A DNA stretch of 56,117 nt from positions 1 through 56,117 of the forward strand of contig NZ_VFUA01000033.1 in assembly GCF_006440735.1 (NCBI RefSeq). The letters run 5' to 3'. Each line of letters opens with the position of its first letter. The first letter of the stretch is position 1. This stretch comes from Mesorhizobium sp. B2-7-1 (GTDB lineage Bacteria; Pseudomonadota; Alphaproteobacteria; Rhizobiales; Rhizobiaceae). Below are positions 1-7,965 of this stretch, in pieces. The notes beneath the pieces were generated by a model that was given only the letters and a program-made list of their open reading frames with translations, did no database searches and was not told where the DNA came from. A program made the position numbers and the translations under genes.

Positions 1-199
1 GGCTGGCTCCTGCCGCCTCCGAGTCGGCGTCCGGCCAGAAGGTCTCCATCGCCTGCTCGCGGTGCATGCGATGCGCTGGCTTCAGCGCCAGCAGCTTGAC
101 CAGCGCGGCGGCGCGGTCGCGTCGCCAGTCGGCCCCGGGTATCGCCCGGCCGTCGACACTGACGGCGAAGCGGCCGAGCAGATGGATCGAAACGCGCAT
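1..199 (-). CDS. SARP/BTAD-type transcriptional regulator, N-terminal fragment
   Basis: The reading frame opens with ATG at 199 and runs off the left edge with no stop, so only the first 66 codons are present. The translated start (MRVSIHLLGRFAVSVDG) followed by a WRRDRAAALVKLLAL stretch and an HREQAMETFWPD stretch is the usual opening of SARP/BTAD regulators. There, a winged-helix DNA-binding domain of the OmpR type precedes a bacterial transcriptional activation domain and often an AAA or TPR part. The rest of the protein, and so its class, cannot be seen. It is divergent from the peroxiredoxin gene at 315, and the 115 bp between them carry short direct repeats that could be its target. Family assignment is fairly safe; target genes are unknown. 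Confidence 0.72.
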   Translation of the reverse strand, partial: MRVSIHLLGRFAVSVDGRAIPGADWRRDRAAALVKLLALKPAHRMHREQAMETFWPDADSEAAGAS

Positions 200-233
200 T
201 GAAGCACCATCAGCAAGATCCGTCTCCAGGCAG

Positions 234-261
234 GGAACGCCGGGGAACGCTGGCGGAACAT
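234..261. promoter_or_regulatory. Direct repeats between SARP gene and peroxiredoxin gene
   Basis: Three short direct repeats occur in a row: GGAACGC at 234-240, GGAACGC at 244-250 and GGAACA at 255-260. Successive starts are 10 and 11 bases apart, about one helical turn. SARP-type regulators are known to bind tandem direct repeats of roughly this period. The repeats lie 54 bp upstream of the peroxiredoxin start and 35 bp upstream of the regulator start. That they form an operator is inference. Confidence 0.35.
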
Positions 262-314
262 AGATTTCCTAATATGCCCTCGCAATCGAATTCCAACCGG
301 AAAGGAACCTAACC

Positions 315-980
315 ATGTCACTCCGTATCGCAGACATCGCCCCCGATTTCACCGCCGACACGACCCAAGGTCCGATCTCCTTCCACGAATGGCTGGGCAA
401 GGACTGGGGCATCCTCTTCTCGCATCCCAAGGACTACACGCCGGTCTGCACGACCGAGCTCGGCTATATGGCGCGTCTCAAGCCCGAGTTCGACAAGCGT
501 GGCGTCAAGGTCATCGGCCTCTCCGTCGACCCGGTCGAGAAGCATGCGGGCTGGGCCAAGGACATCGCCGAGACCCAAGGCATGGCGCCGAACTTCCCGA
601 TGATCGGCGACCCGACGCTCGCCGTCTCGCAGCTCTACGACATGCTGCCGGCCTCGGCCGGCAACAGCGCCGACGGCCGCACCGCCGCCGACAACCAGAC
701 GGTGCGCAATGTCTACGTCATAGGTCCGGACAAGAAGATCAAGCTCGTCATTTCCTACCCGATGACGACGGGCCGCAACTTCGACGAGGTGCTGCGCGTG
801 GTGGACTCCCTGCAGCTGATGGCCAAGCACCGTCTGGCGACACCGGTCAACTGGAAGCCCGGTGACGACGTCATCATCGCGGGTTCGGTGTCGAACGATG
901 AAGCCACGCAGCTGTATCCGCAGGGCTGGAAGGAACCGAAGCCATACATCCGCATCGTGCCGCAGCCTGTCCTGACCTGA
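315..980 (+). CDS. Peroxiredoxin, 1-Cys Prx6 type
   Basis: A 221-residue AhpC/TSA-family peroxidase that reduces hydrogen peroxide and organic peroxides in the cytoplasm. The peroxidatic cysteine is C45 in the motif PVCTTE, preceded by HPKDYT. The Prx6-type C-terminal extension (residues about 165-221, with NWKPGDDVIIAGSVSN) is complete. No clear resolving cysteine is seen, as expected for 1-Cys enzymes. Length matches the family (about 215-225). The ATG at 315 follows the purine-rich GGAAAGGAA at the usual distance. It stands alone between the partial SARP gene and a flavoprotein gene, so it is probably transcribed from its own promoter. Family assignment is firm; the reductant partner is unknown. 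Confidence 0.93.
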   Translation: MSLRIADIAPDFTADTTQGPISFHEWLGKDWGILFSHPKDYTPVCTTELGYMARLKPEFDKRGVKVIGLSVDPVEKHAGWAKDIAETQGMAPNFPMIGDPTLAVSQLYDMLPASAGNSADGRTAADNQTVRNVYVIGPDKKIKLVISYPMTTGRNFDEVLRVVDSLQLMAKHRLATPVNWKPGDDVIIAGSVSNDEATQLYPQGWKEPKPYIRIVPQPVLT

Positions 981-1114
981 TAGGCCGGACGACCTGCCTG
1001 GGGCGGGGCATCGGCGGCGAGGACGTGGGAGATAGGCGTTCTCGCCGCCACCGGAAGGCAACGAACGAGTTCAATCAGGCGCCACGGCATGGCGCCAAAA
1101 TCTGGGGAACCGAG

Positions 1115-2257
1115 ATGAGCACTGCAGGAAAACCACGCATCGTCGTTCTGGGAGCGGGCTTTGGCGGCCTGGAACTGACGACGCTGCTGTCCGAGGCAAT
1201 GGGCGACGGCATCGAGGTCACGCTCATCGACAAGAGCGACGCCTTCATATTCGGTTTTTCGAAGCTCGACGTGATGTTCGGCCTGAAGGCGCCGGAGGCG
1301 GTGCGCTTGCCCTACAAGAGCTACGCCAAGCCCAGCGTGCGCCTGCTGAAGCGCACCGTCACCGCGATCGATCCGGAAAGGCGGCGTGTCACCACCGATG
1401 ACGGCGTCTCCGATGCCGACTACCTGATCGTGGCGCTTGGCGCGGAATATGATTTCGATGCCACGCCAGGGCTGTCGGGGACCAACGAGTTCTATTCGGT
1501 TGCCGGCGCGGAGCGGCTGCGCGACGTGCTGCCCACCTTCAAGAAGGGCAGGGCGATGGTCGGCGTCTGCGGCGCGCCCTATAAATGCCCGCCGGCGCCG
1601 AGCGAATGCGTGCTGATGCTGCATGACTATCTGACGCGACAGGGCGTGCGCGAGGCTTGCGAGATATCGCTGGTGCTGCCGCTTGGCAGCCCGGTACCGC
1701 CGTCACCCGACACGTCGAGGGCGCTGCTTGCCGCCTTCGCCGAGCGCGGCATCGGGTTCATCCCCAGCCGTCGCGTCGCATCGGTCGACAACGCCCGCAA
1801 CGTGGCTGTGCTCGACGACGGCACGGAAATGCCGTTCGATCTTTTTCTAGGCGTTCCCAAGCACCGCGTGCCGCCGGTCGTGCTGGAAAGCGGCATGTCG
1901 GAGAACGGCTGGATTCCGGTCAACCCGCGCACGCTCGAAACCAAATATGAGAATGTCTACGCGGTCGGTGACGGCGCCAACACCGGCACGCCCAAGGCCG
2001 GGGTGTTCGCCGAGGGCGCTTCGCGCGCTGTCGCCAGCGCACTCATCGCCAAGCTTCGCAGCAGCGGCAGCGGCGCCCTCTATGACGGCTTCGGCACCTG
2101 CTACATCGAATTCGGCGGCGGCCGCATCGGCAAGGTCGAGGTCGATTTCTTTTCAGGCCCGGCGCCGACCGGCAACTACTATGAGCCTTCGGTGGCGCTG
2201 CGTGCGGAAAAGGAAAAGTTCGGCTCGAGTCGTCGGTTGCGTTGGTTCGGCTCGTGA
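1115..2257 (+). CDS. FAD-dependent NAD(P)/quinone oxidoreductase, sulfide:quinone-reductase-like
   Basis: A 380-residue two-dinucleotide-binding-domain flavoprotein. The N-terminal FAD motif VLGAGFGGLE sits at residues 10-19, and a second FAD-binding motif (NVYAVGDGAN) lies near the C-terminal third. The motif CGAPYKCPPAPSE in the middle resembles the cysteine-bearing segment of sulfide:quinone oxidoreductases and flavocytochrome c sulfide dehydrogenases, so sulfide or polysulfide chemistry with quinone as acceptor is plausible. The open frame extends up to 1025, but ATG 1115 was chosen because it gives the usual short lead into the Rossmann fold and follows GGGGAACCGAG. It lies 134 bp after the peroxiredoxin, so the two may be separate stress genes. 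The substrate is not proven. Confidence 0.8.
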   Translation: MSTAGKPRIVVLGAGFGGLELTTLLSEAMGDGIEVTLIDKSDAFIFGFSKLDVMFGLKAPEAVRLPYKSYAKPSVRLLKRTVTAIDPERRRVTTDDGVSDADYLIVALGAEYDFDATPGLSGTNEFYSVAGAERLRDVLPTFKKGRAMVGVCGAPYKCPPAPSECVLMLHDYLTRQGVREACEISLVLPLGSPVPPSPDTSRALLAAFAERGIGFIPSRRVASVDNARNVAVLDDGTEMPFDLFLGVPKHRVPPVVLESGMSENGWIPVNPRTLETKYENVYAVGDGANTGTPKAGVFAEGASRAVASALIAKLRSSGSGALYDGFGTCYIEFGGGRIGKVEVDFFSGPAPTGNYYEPSVALRAEKEKFGSSRRLRWFGS

Positions 2258-2349
2258 GCCGCCGACAAGCGGAACGACGGGCGTGACCGGGGCACGGCCG
2301 TCGGGAAGAGACCGCTCACCGACAATCCGAAGGCGGCCATGCGCCGCCT

Positions 2350-2790
2350 TCAGCCGTTGGCGGTCGGCGGCAGCTCGAACAAGGTGGCGCCGTTCTCTCG
2401 GCCCAAGTCGACATAGCCGATCACCTGGAACCATTTCGCGACATCGGGCCTGTCCAGCCAGCTGCGCGAATGGACAGGAAGGTTGCCGGCAAGTGCCTGA
2501 ACGTGGCGGATGTGGCGCTTGCAGAAGCGGACCGTCGCGGCGTTGAAGAAATCCTCATGCGCGGCAAACAGCGTATCGGCGGCGTCCGCATGCTCATGCC
2601 AGGCGATGATCGCCACCGTCCTGTCGTCCTGCACGAGCGCATGCGCCCGACCTTCCTTCAAATTCATCATCAGATTGTCATAGGCGCTTTTGCTGTCCTT
2701 GCCGGCCGCCACATATTCGTCCGACATTCGCTTGGACAGGCCGCGGAAAACATCTTCCAGATCTCCGACCGTCGCAGCGCGTGCTCTCAT
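2350..2790 (-). CDS. Small GNAT-like protein of unknown function
   Basis: A 146-residue protein. ATG 2790 is preferred over the upstream start at 2826 because a near-perfect Shine-Dalgarno (AGGAGGAG, complement of 2792-2799) sits just in front of it. The sequence opens MRARAATVGDLEDVFRGLS and ends with a WFQVIGYVDLG segment, a layout like a minimal acetyltransferase fold: N-terminal strand and helix, and a C-terminal 'position-in-rank' helix followed by a Gly-containing turn. No clean acetyl-CoA loop (R/Q-x-x-G-x-G/A) is visible, so catalysis is doubtful. A similar architecture is seen in small phage virion proteins of the T7 gp13 type; that resemblance is an impression only. It has no obvious operon partner. 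Confidence 0.6.
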   Translation of the reverse strand: MRARAATVGDLEDVFRGLSKRMSDEYVAAGKDSKSAYDNLMMNLKEGRAHALVQDDRTVAIIAWHEHADAADTLFAAHEDFFNAATVRFCKRHIRHVQALAGNLPVHSRSWLDRPDVAKWFQVIGYVDLGRENGATLFELPPTANG

Positions 2791-3010
2791 TTCTCCTCCT
2801 GACAGCCCGTTAGCAGTTTGCCCCACCGAATGCGGTTCACCAAGAAAAGCAGATCCCCAATCGGGCCAATGCGCAAAATCTCATTCCGCGTTGGCCGATC
2901 CGCTCCCTGAGCGCGCTCGCATATGAGCATTGGCTTGAGATCGCATTTGCGCTGTCGGATACTGGTGGCCTCCTGGGCCTGCCCGGCCCGCATCCTTCCT
3001 AAAGGCCGCC

Positions 3011-4102
3011 ATGATCGACCTGATTGAAACCATATACGAGGCGGCCTTCGTTCCGGAGCGGTGGAATTCGGTGCTTCGGAAGGCGAGCGACTTGTCGAAT
3101 TCGGCCAGCGCCCAGGTCTTCTTCTTCAGCGACGACGGCCCGCCGCGCGGAACGACGCTCGACAATCTGCGGCCGCTGTTCGACGAGTTCGTCAAGGGCG
3201 ATTTCTGGAAGTTCTGCGACAGTGTGCAGAAGATGTGCGGCCTGCAGCCGGCGAGCTTCGTGCGCGTCGACGACTTCATGAGCCCCGATGAGATCGAGCG
3301 CGATCCGGCCCGCATCATGCTGCGGCAATTCGGCATCGGCGCGCATCTGTGCACGGCGATCCCGATGCCGACCGGAGAGCTGGCGACCTTCGTCTTCCAG
3401 AAATGGATCCGGGATGGCGGCTTCGTGCAAGGCGAGGTCGACGGGCTCGATGTGCTGCGGCCGCATCTTGCCCGCGCCAGCCTTGTCGCCGGACGGCTGC
3501 GGGTGGAGCGCGCGGCCGCAGCCACCTCGGCCCTCGATCTGCTGGGGTTGCCGGCCGCCGTGCTGTCGGCCAACGGACGCGTCATGGCGACCAACACGCA
3601 TCTGGACAGGCTCGACACGGCCTTCCTACCCGTGGCCTATGGCGGACTGGCGATCGCCGACCGCGACGCCAACCGGCTGTTCCAGCTGGCCGTGACCGGC
3701 ATGAGCCGCGCCGACAATGCGGTCGGATCGATCCCCGTGCCTGGCATTGGCGGCGAGGCGCCGTTCGTCGTCCACCTGTTGCCGCTGCGGCGCTCGGCGC
3801 ATGACATCTTCGGCAACGCCGATATCCTGGTGATGGCCACGCCCGTCAAGCCGAGCGCGCTTGTGCCTTCGGCGAGCCTGCTCAACGCCTTGTTCGATCT
3901 GACGCCGGCGGAGGCGCGGCTGGCAGCCGATCTTGCCGCAGGCCTCACTTTGGCGGAAACGGCCGCACGGGGCGGCATCACCGTCAAATCCGCCCGCACC
4001 TATCTCGAACGCGTCTTCCAGAAAACCGGCGCCCATCAGCAGAGCCAACTGGTCGCCATGTTGAAGACTCTGCAGCCTTTGGCCCCTCAGCCGCCCCGAT
4101 GA
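3011..4102 (+). CDS. LuxR-family helix-turn-helix regulator
   Basis: A 363-residue regulator. The C-terminal region (about residues 293-350) is a LuxR/GerE-type helix-turn-helix with LTPAEARLAADLAAG, a turn, then the recognition stretch TVKSARTYLERVFQKTG. The first 280 residues form a PAS/GAF-like sensory part with no recognisable autoinducer-binding or receiver signature. This N-terminal architecture (opening MIDLIETIYEAAF) is common in rhizobial orphan LuxR proteins. ATG 3011 follows AAAGG. It is preceded by 220 bp without a gene and followed 112 bp later by an epimerase, so it is probably monocistronic. The signal and the target genes are unknown. Confidence 0.85.
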   Translation: MIDLIETIYEAAFVPERWNSVLRKASDLSNSASAQVFFFSDDGPPRGTTLDNLRPLFDEFVKGDFWKFCDSVQKMCGLQPASFVRVDDFMSPDEIERDPARIMLRQFGIGAHLCTAIPMPTGELATFVFQKWIRDGGFVQGEVDGLDVLRPHLARASLVAGRLRVERAAAATSALDLLGLPAAVLSANGRVMATNTHLDRLDTAFLPVAYGGLAIADRDANRLFQLAVTGMSRADNAVGSIPVPGIGGEAPFVVHLLPLRRSAHDIFGNADILVMATPVKPSALVPSASLLNALFDLTPAEARLAADLAAGLTLAETAARGGITVKSARTYLERVFQKTGAHQQSQLVAMLKTLQPLAPQPPR

Positions 4103-4214
4103 CCGGGCCCGCGTTGGAACGACGGAAGAAAGCATATCGTTGAATTCGTCGCCGGCCTGCCATAAAAGGCGCAAGTTTTCGAACGGCCTGAGGCTGCAGC
4201 GTTAGGGGTATGCA

Positions 4215-5234
4215 TTGACGTCGAGCAGGCCGATCCTGATCACCGGCGCCGCCGGCTTCATAGGTTTTCACCTTTGCCACAGGCTGCTTGCCGAAGGCTG
4301 GCAGGTTGTCGGCCTCGATTCCATGAATGAGTATTACGACGTCGCGCTGAAGCAGGCGCGGCTCGAGCGGCTGAAGGCGTTCCCGAATTTTCGCTTCGAG
4401 CATGTCGATCTCGCCGACCGCGACCGCATCTCGGCGCTCTTTGCGTCGGTCGCGCCGGAGATCGTCGTCAACCTCGCCGCCCAGGCGGGCGTCCGCTATT
4501 CGCTGGTCAATCCGCACGTCTATGCGCAAAGCAATCTCAACGGCTTCCTTAACATCCTGGAAGGGTGCCGGCAGGCCTCGGTCGGCCATCTCGTCTATGC
4601 GTCGTCGAGCTCGATCTATGGCGGCAGCACGCGCATGCCGTTCTCGGTGCATGATTCCGCCGACCATCCCCTCAGCCTCTATGCCGCCAGCAAGAAGGCA
4701 AACGAGTTGATGGCCCACACCTACAGCCATCTGTTCGGGCTGCCGACGACGGGCTTGCGTTTCTTCACCGTCTACGGTCCGTGGGGACGGCCCGACATGG
4801 CTTTGTTCATCTTCACCAAGGCCATCCTCGCCGGCCAGCCGATCGACGTTTTCAACCACGGCAACATGCAGCGGGATTTCACCTATATCGACGACATCGT
4901 CGAGGGAGTGGTCCGCGTCATGCGGCACCCCGCGACGCCCAACCCCGATTGGACAAGCGCCGCGCCCGATCCCGCCACAAGCAATGCGCCGTTCAGGATC
5001 CACAACATCGGCGACAGCTCGCCCATCGAGTTGAACAGGCTGATCGACGTGCTGGAAGACGCGCTTGGGCGCAAGGCAATCCGCAACCTGATGCCGCTCC
5101 AGCCGGGCGACGTCCTGGCGACTTTCGCCGACGTGACCTCGCTCGAGGAGGTGATCGGCTTCAAGCCCAGGATTCCGATCGAGGTCGGCGTCCCGCGCTT
5201 CGTGGAATGGTATCGGGATTTCTACCAGGTCTGA
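4215..5234 (+). CDS. NAD-dependent nucleotide-sugar epimerase, UDP-glucuronate 4-epimerase-like
   Basis: A 339-residue extended short-chain dehydrogenase. The NAD-binding motif GAAGFIG is near residue 11, the catalytic serine segment is SSSSIYG, and the active-site YAASK follows. NEYYD near residue 40 and the FFTVYGPWGRPDMA segment are typical of UDP-glucuronate 4-epimerases (LpsL/CapI group), which make UDP-galacturonate for surface polysaccharide. The frame begins with TTG at 4215. The ATG five bases upstream (4210) reads into a stop after two codons, and no other in-frame ATG gives a complete Rossmann fold. AGGGG at 4204-4208 serves as ribosome site. It converges with the MFS gene on the other strand. 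No other polysaccharide genes are nearby. Confidence 0.85.
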   Translation: MTSSRPILITGAAGFIGFHLCHRLLAEGWQVVGLDSMNEYYDVALKQARLERLKAFPNFRFEHVDLADRDRISALFASVAPEIVVNLAAQAGVRYSLVNPHVYAQSNLNGFLNILEGCRQASVGHLVYASSSSIYGGSTRMPFSVHDSADHPLSLYAASKKANELMAHTYSHLFGLPTTGLRFFTVYGPWGRPDMALFIFTKAILAGQPIDVFNHGNMQRDFTYIDDIVEGVVRVMRHPATPNPDWTSAAPDPATSNAPFRIHNIGDSSPIELNRLIDVLEDALGRKAIRNLMPLQPGDVLATFADVTSLEEVIGFKPRIPIEVGVPRFVEWYRDFYQV

Positions 5235-5250
5235 CGTCTGCGACAATCTG

Positions 5251-6627
5251 CTAGCGGTCGGTCGTGGACGCCTGCCTGTCTATCCAGAGCGCGATGAGCG
5301 TGCAGGCGGCGCCCGAGAGCAGATACGCGCCGGCGGCGATGAGGCCGAAATTACCGGCCAGAAGCAGCGCGGCAAGTGGCGCGAAGCCGGCGCCGAACAT
5401 CCAGGCGAGATCCGACGTCACCGCCGATCCGGTATAGCGGTGCTGGCGCGAGAAGCTGGACGCCACGACGCCCGAGGATTGTCCGAAGCTTAATCCCAGC
5501 AGGATGAAGCCCAGCACCATGAACACCGTCTCGCCGAGGGTGCCGCCATTGAGAAGCTGCGGGGCAAAGCCGCTGAAGGCGGCGATGGCGACCGCGCCGC
5601 CGCCGAGCAGGGCGCGGCGTCCGACCCGGTCGGCGAGCGGGCCCGATGCGACGATCGCCGCGATGCCGAACAGCGCGCTCACCGCCTCGATCACCAGGAA
5701 ACGCTCAGGACCTTCATTGGTGAACAGGAACACCCAGGACAGCGGAAACACCGTCACCATATGGAACAGGGCAAAGCTCGCCAGCGGCGCGAAGGCGCCG
5801 ACCACGACGTTGCGGCCTTCCGTCCTGACCATGTCCCTGATGCGGGTCGGCTGCAGATCGCCGCTCTCGTAGAGTTTCGAGAATTCGGGCGTGACGACGA
5901 TGCGCAGCCTGGCAAACAGCGCCACGACATTGATGGCGAAGGCGACGAAGAAGGGATAGCGCCAGCCCCAGCTGAAAAAGTCGTCCGCCGAGAGGTTCGC
6001 GACGAAGAAGGCAAACAGCGAGCTTGCCACGATGAGGCCGATCGGCGCGCCGAGCTGCGGGATCATCGCATAGATGCCGCGCCGGTTCTGCGGCGCATTC
6101 AGCGCCAGCAGGGAGGGCAGTCCGTCCCATGTCCCGCCGAGCGCAAGGCCCTGCAGGAACCGGGTAAGGCCCAGCAGCCAGGCGGCGACCGCGCCGACAT
6201 CCTCATAGGAGGGCAGGAACGCCATGGCGACGGTCGAGGTGCCGAGCAAAAACAGTGCGATCGTCAGCTTGGCGCCGCGGCCATAGGCGCGGTCGAGCGC
6301 CATGAACAGCACGGTGCCGAACGGGCGAGCGACGAAGGCAAGCGCGAAGATGGCGAAGGAATAGAGCGTTCCGACCAGCGGGTCGTGCGTCGGAAACACA
6401 AGCTTTGGGAACACGATCACGGAGGCGATCGCATAGACGAAGAAATCGAAGAATTCCGACGTCCTGCCGATGATCACGCCGACCGCGATATCGCCGGCGC
6501 TGACCTGGCCGTGATGTGAGCCGATCAGCCTGCTGTCAGTTCCGGCAGTCGAAGTTTCAGCCATCTTGTCCGTCGCCACCGAGCTCGGTCCGGGACGCGC
6601 CCGGTCCGAGATGCGCTTGTCATCCAT
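5251..6627 (-). CDS. MFS transporter, metabolite:H+ symporter type
   Basis: A membrane protein of 458 residues from ATG 6627 with about 12 hydrophobic segments, of the major facilitator superfamily. The first helix region (GVIIGRTSEFFDFFVYAIAS), the RPFG loop after helix 2 and the GRR loop in the second half are typical of the metabolite:H+ symporter subgroup, which imports organic acids or betaines. No substrate can be named. Start choice is uncertain: ATG 6627 and ATG 6564 both lack a strong ribosome site, and an upstream ATG at 6684 falls inside a perfect inverted repeat, so it is unlikely to be used. It is divergent from cyoA, and the inverted repeat at 6666-6686 lies just in front of it. 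Confidence 0.85.
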   Translation of the reverse strand: MDDKRISDRARPGPSSVATDKMAETSTAGTDSRLIGSHHGQVSAGDIAVGVIIGRTSEFFDFFVYAIASVIVFPKLVFPTHDPLVGTLYSFAIFALAFVARPFGTVLFMALDRAYGRGAKLTIALFLLGTSTVAMAFLPSYEDVGAVAAWLLGLTRFLQGLALGGTWDGLPSLLALNAPQNRRGIYAMIPQLGAPIGLIVASSLFAFFVANLSADDFFSWGWRYPFFVAFAINVVALFARLRIVVTPEFSKLYESGDLQPTRIRDMVRTEGRNVVVGAFAPLASFALFHMVTVFPLSWVFLFTNEGPERFLVIEAVSALFGIAAIVASGPLADRVGRRALLGGGAVAIAAFSGFAPQLLNGGTLGETVFMVLGFILLGLSFGQSSGVVASSFSRQHRYTGSAVTSDLAWMFGAGFAPLAALLLAGNFGLIAAGAYLLSGAACTLIALWIDRQASTTDR

Positions 6628-6665
6628 TATGCGTGCGCAGTTTCGCCAAAGCCACCCCGGCTGGG

Positions 6666-6686
6666 CATTGGACAAATTGTCCAATG
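6666..6686. promoter_or_regulatory. Perfect 10-bp inverted repeat, probable operator
   Basis: Two 10-base arms (CATTGGACAA and its exact complement TTGTCCAATG) flank a single central A. The element sits between the divergent MFS and cyoA genes, 39 bp from the MFS start at 6627 and 87 bp from the cyoA start. Exact symmetry around one base is typical of a dimeric helix-turn-helix repressor site rather than of a terminator; there is no T tract. The regulator is unknown. Confidence 0.6.
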
Positions 6687-6773
6687 TCGTTGCGCTGCCG
6701 GCGGCGGTAGCCGTTGATCATATCGCACCGCAACCTGCAGTGACTGCTGCAGGGCCATCGAGGGCAGCGTTTG

Positions 6774-7955
6774 ATGAAACGATCCGGAGCCTTGCTTCTT
6801 TTTCCGCTGGCCTTGCTGCTCAGCGGCTGCGATCTGGTCGTGCTGGCGCCCGCGGGCGATGTGGCGGCGCAGCAGCGCGACCTGCTCGTCGTCTCGACAC
6901 TGTTGATGCTGCTCATCATCGTGCCGGTCATGGCGCTGACCGTGCTGTTCGCCTGGCGCTACCGGCAATCCAGCACCACGGCGACCTATACGCCCGACTG
7001 GGACCACTCGACCAAGCTGGAGCTGGTGATTTGGGCCGCTCCCCTGCTCGTCATCATATGCCTTGGCGCGCTCACCTGGCTCGGCACCCATCTTCTCGAT
7101 CCCTACCGGCGCATCGACCGGATCGAGCCGGGACAGCCTGTCACGCAGGCCCACAAGCCGCTCAGGATCGACGTCGTTGCGCTCGACTGGAAATGGCTCT
7201 TCATCTACCCGGATTACGGCATCGCCTCCGTCAACGAGCTGGCGGCGCCGGTCAACCAGCCGATCGACTTCCGCATCACCTCGTCCACGGTGATGAATTC
7301 CTTCTATATTCCGGCCCTTGCCGGGCAGATCTACGCCATGCCCGGCATGGAGACGAAGCTGCACGCCGTCATCAACCGTCCGGGCACCTATACCGGCTTC
7401 TCGGCCAACTACAGCGGCGCCGGCTTCTCCGGCATGCGCTTTGCGTTCCATGGCCTCTCGGACCAGGCGTTCGGCGAATGGGTGACGCAGACCAAGAGCG
7501 CGCAGGCCCCGCTCAACCGAGACAGCTATCTCGAACTCGAACGTCCGAGCGAGAACGAGCCGGTCCGCCACTATGCCTCCGTCGATCCGGACCTCTTCGG
7601 CGCCATCCTCAATTTGTGCGTCGAGCGCGGCAAGATGTGCATGAACGAGATGATGTCGATCGACGCCAAGGGCGGCCTGGGGCTGGCCGGCGTGCGCAAC
7701 ACCTTGCCGCTGCAATATGACAAGCTTGCCCGGCGCGGCGCGGTGTTCGGCAACGACCCGTCCTACGTCGCCAGCATCTGCACGGCGGAAGAGGCGGCCG
7801 CCGCCTCGCGCGCGGCCCGCGATGCCGATCAGAAATACTGGCCGGTCCGCGATCTTTCCCCGCTGCGCGGGGCGGGGTTGCTCAGTCCAGGCGCAGGCAG
7901 CCGTCGCGCCGACGCCAAGACGCCGTCGCTCGGTCTGCTGCGCTTCGAGTTGTGA
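6774..7955 (+). CDS. cyoA: Cytochrome o ubiquinol oxidase subunit II
   Basis: Subunit II of a haem-copper quinol oxidase, 393 residues from ATG 6774 (a TTG lies just upstream). It starts with a lipoprotein signal whose lipobox LSGC places the lipidated cysteine at residue 19, followed by two transmembrane helices and a periplasmic cupredoxin-like domain. The copper-A ligands of cytochrome c oxidases are absent: the corresponding loop reads [12 protein letters not shown] with no cysteines. That marks it as a quinol oxidase subunit like E. coli CyoA. It is about 80 residues longer than the E. coli protein, with an extra C-terminal tail. It leads the cyoABCD run, and cyoB begins 10 bp downstream. 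Confidence 0.93.
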   Translation: MKRSGALLLFPLALLLSGCDLVVLAPAGDVAAQQRDLLVVSTLLMLLIIVPVMALTVLFAWRYRQSSTTATYTPDWDHSTKLELVIWAAPLLVIICLGALTWLGTHLLDPYRRIDRIEPGQPVTQAHKPLRIDVVALDWKWLFIYPDYGIASVNELAAPVNQPIDFRITSSTVMNSFYIPALAGQIYAMPGMETKLHAVINRPGTYTGFSANYSGAGFSGMRFAFHGLSDQAFGEWVTQTKSAQAPLNRDSYLELERPSENEPVRHYASVDPDLFGAILNLCVERGKMCMNEMMSIDAKGGLGLAGVRNTLPLQYDKLARRGAVFGNDPSYVASICTAEEAAAASRAARDADQKYWPVRDLSPLRGAGLLSPGAGSRRADAKTPSLGLLRFEL

Positions 7956-7965
7956 GGAATGGCGG

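Noticed and set aside
6714..6727. Possible FixK/FNR box (TTGATCATATCGCA) upstream of cyoA
   Set aside because: Only the left half TTGAT matches TTGAT-N4-ATCAA; the right half is absent.
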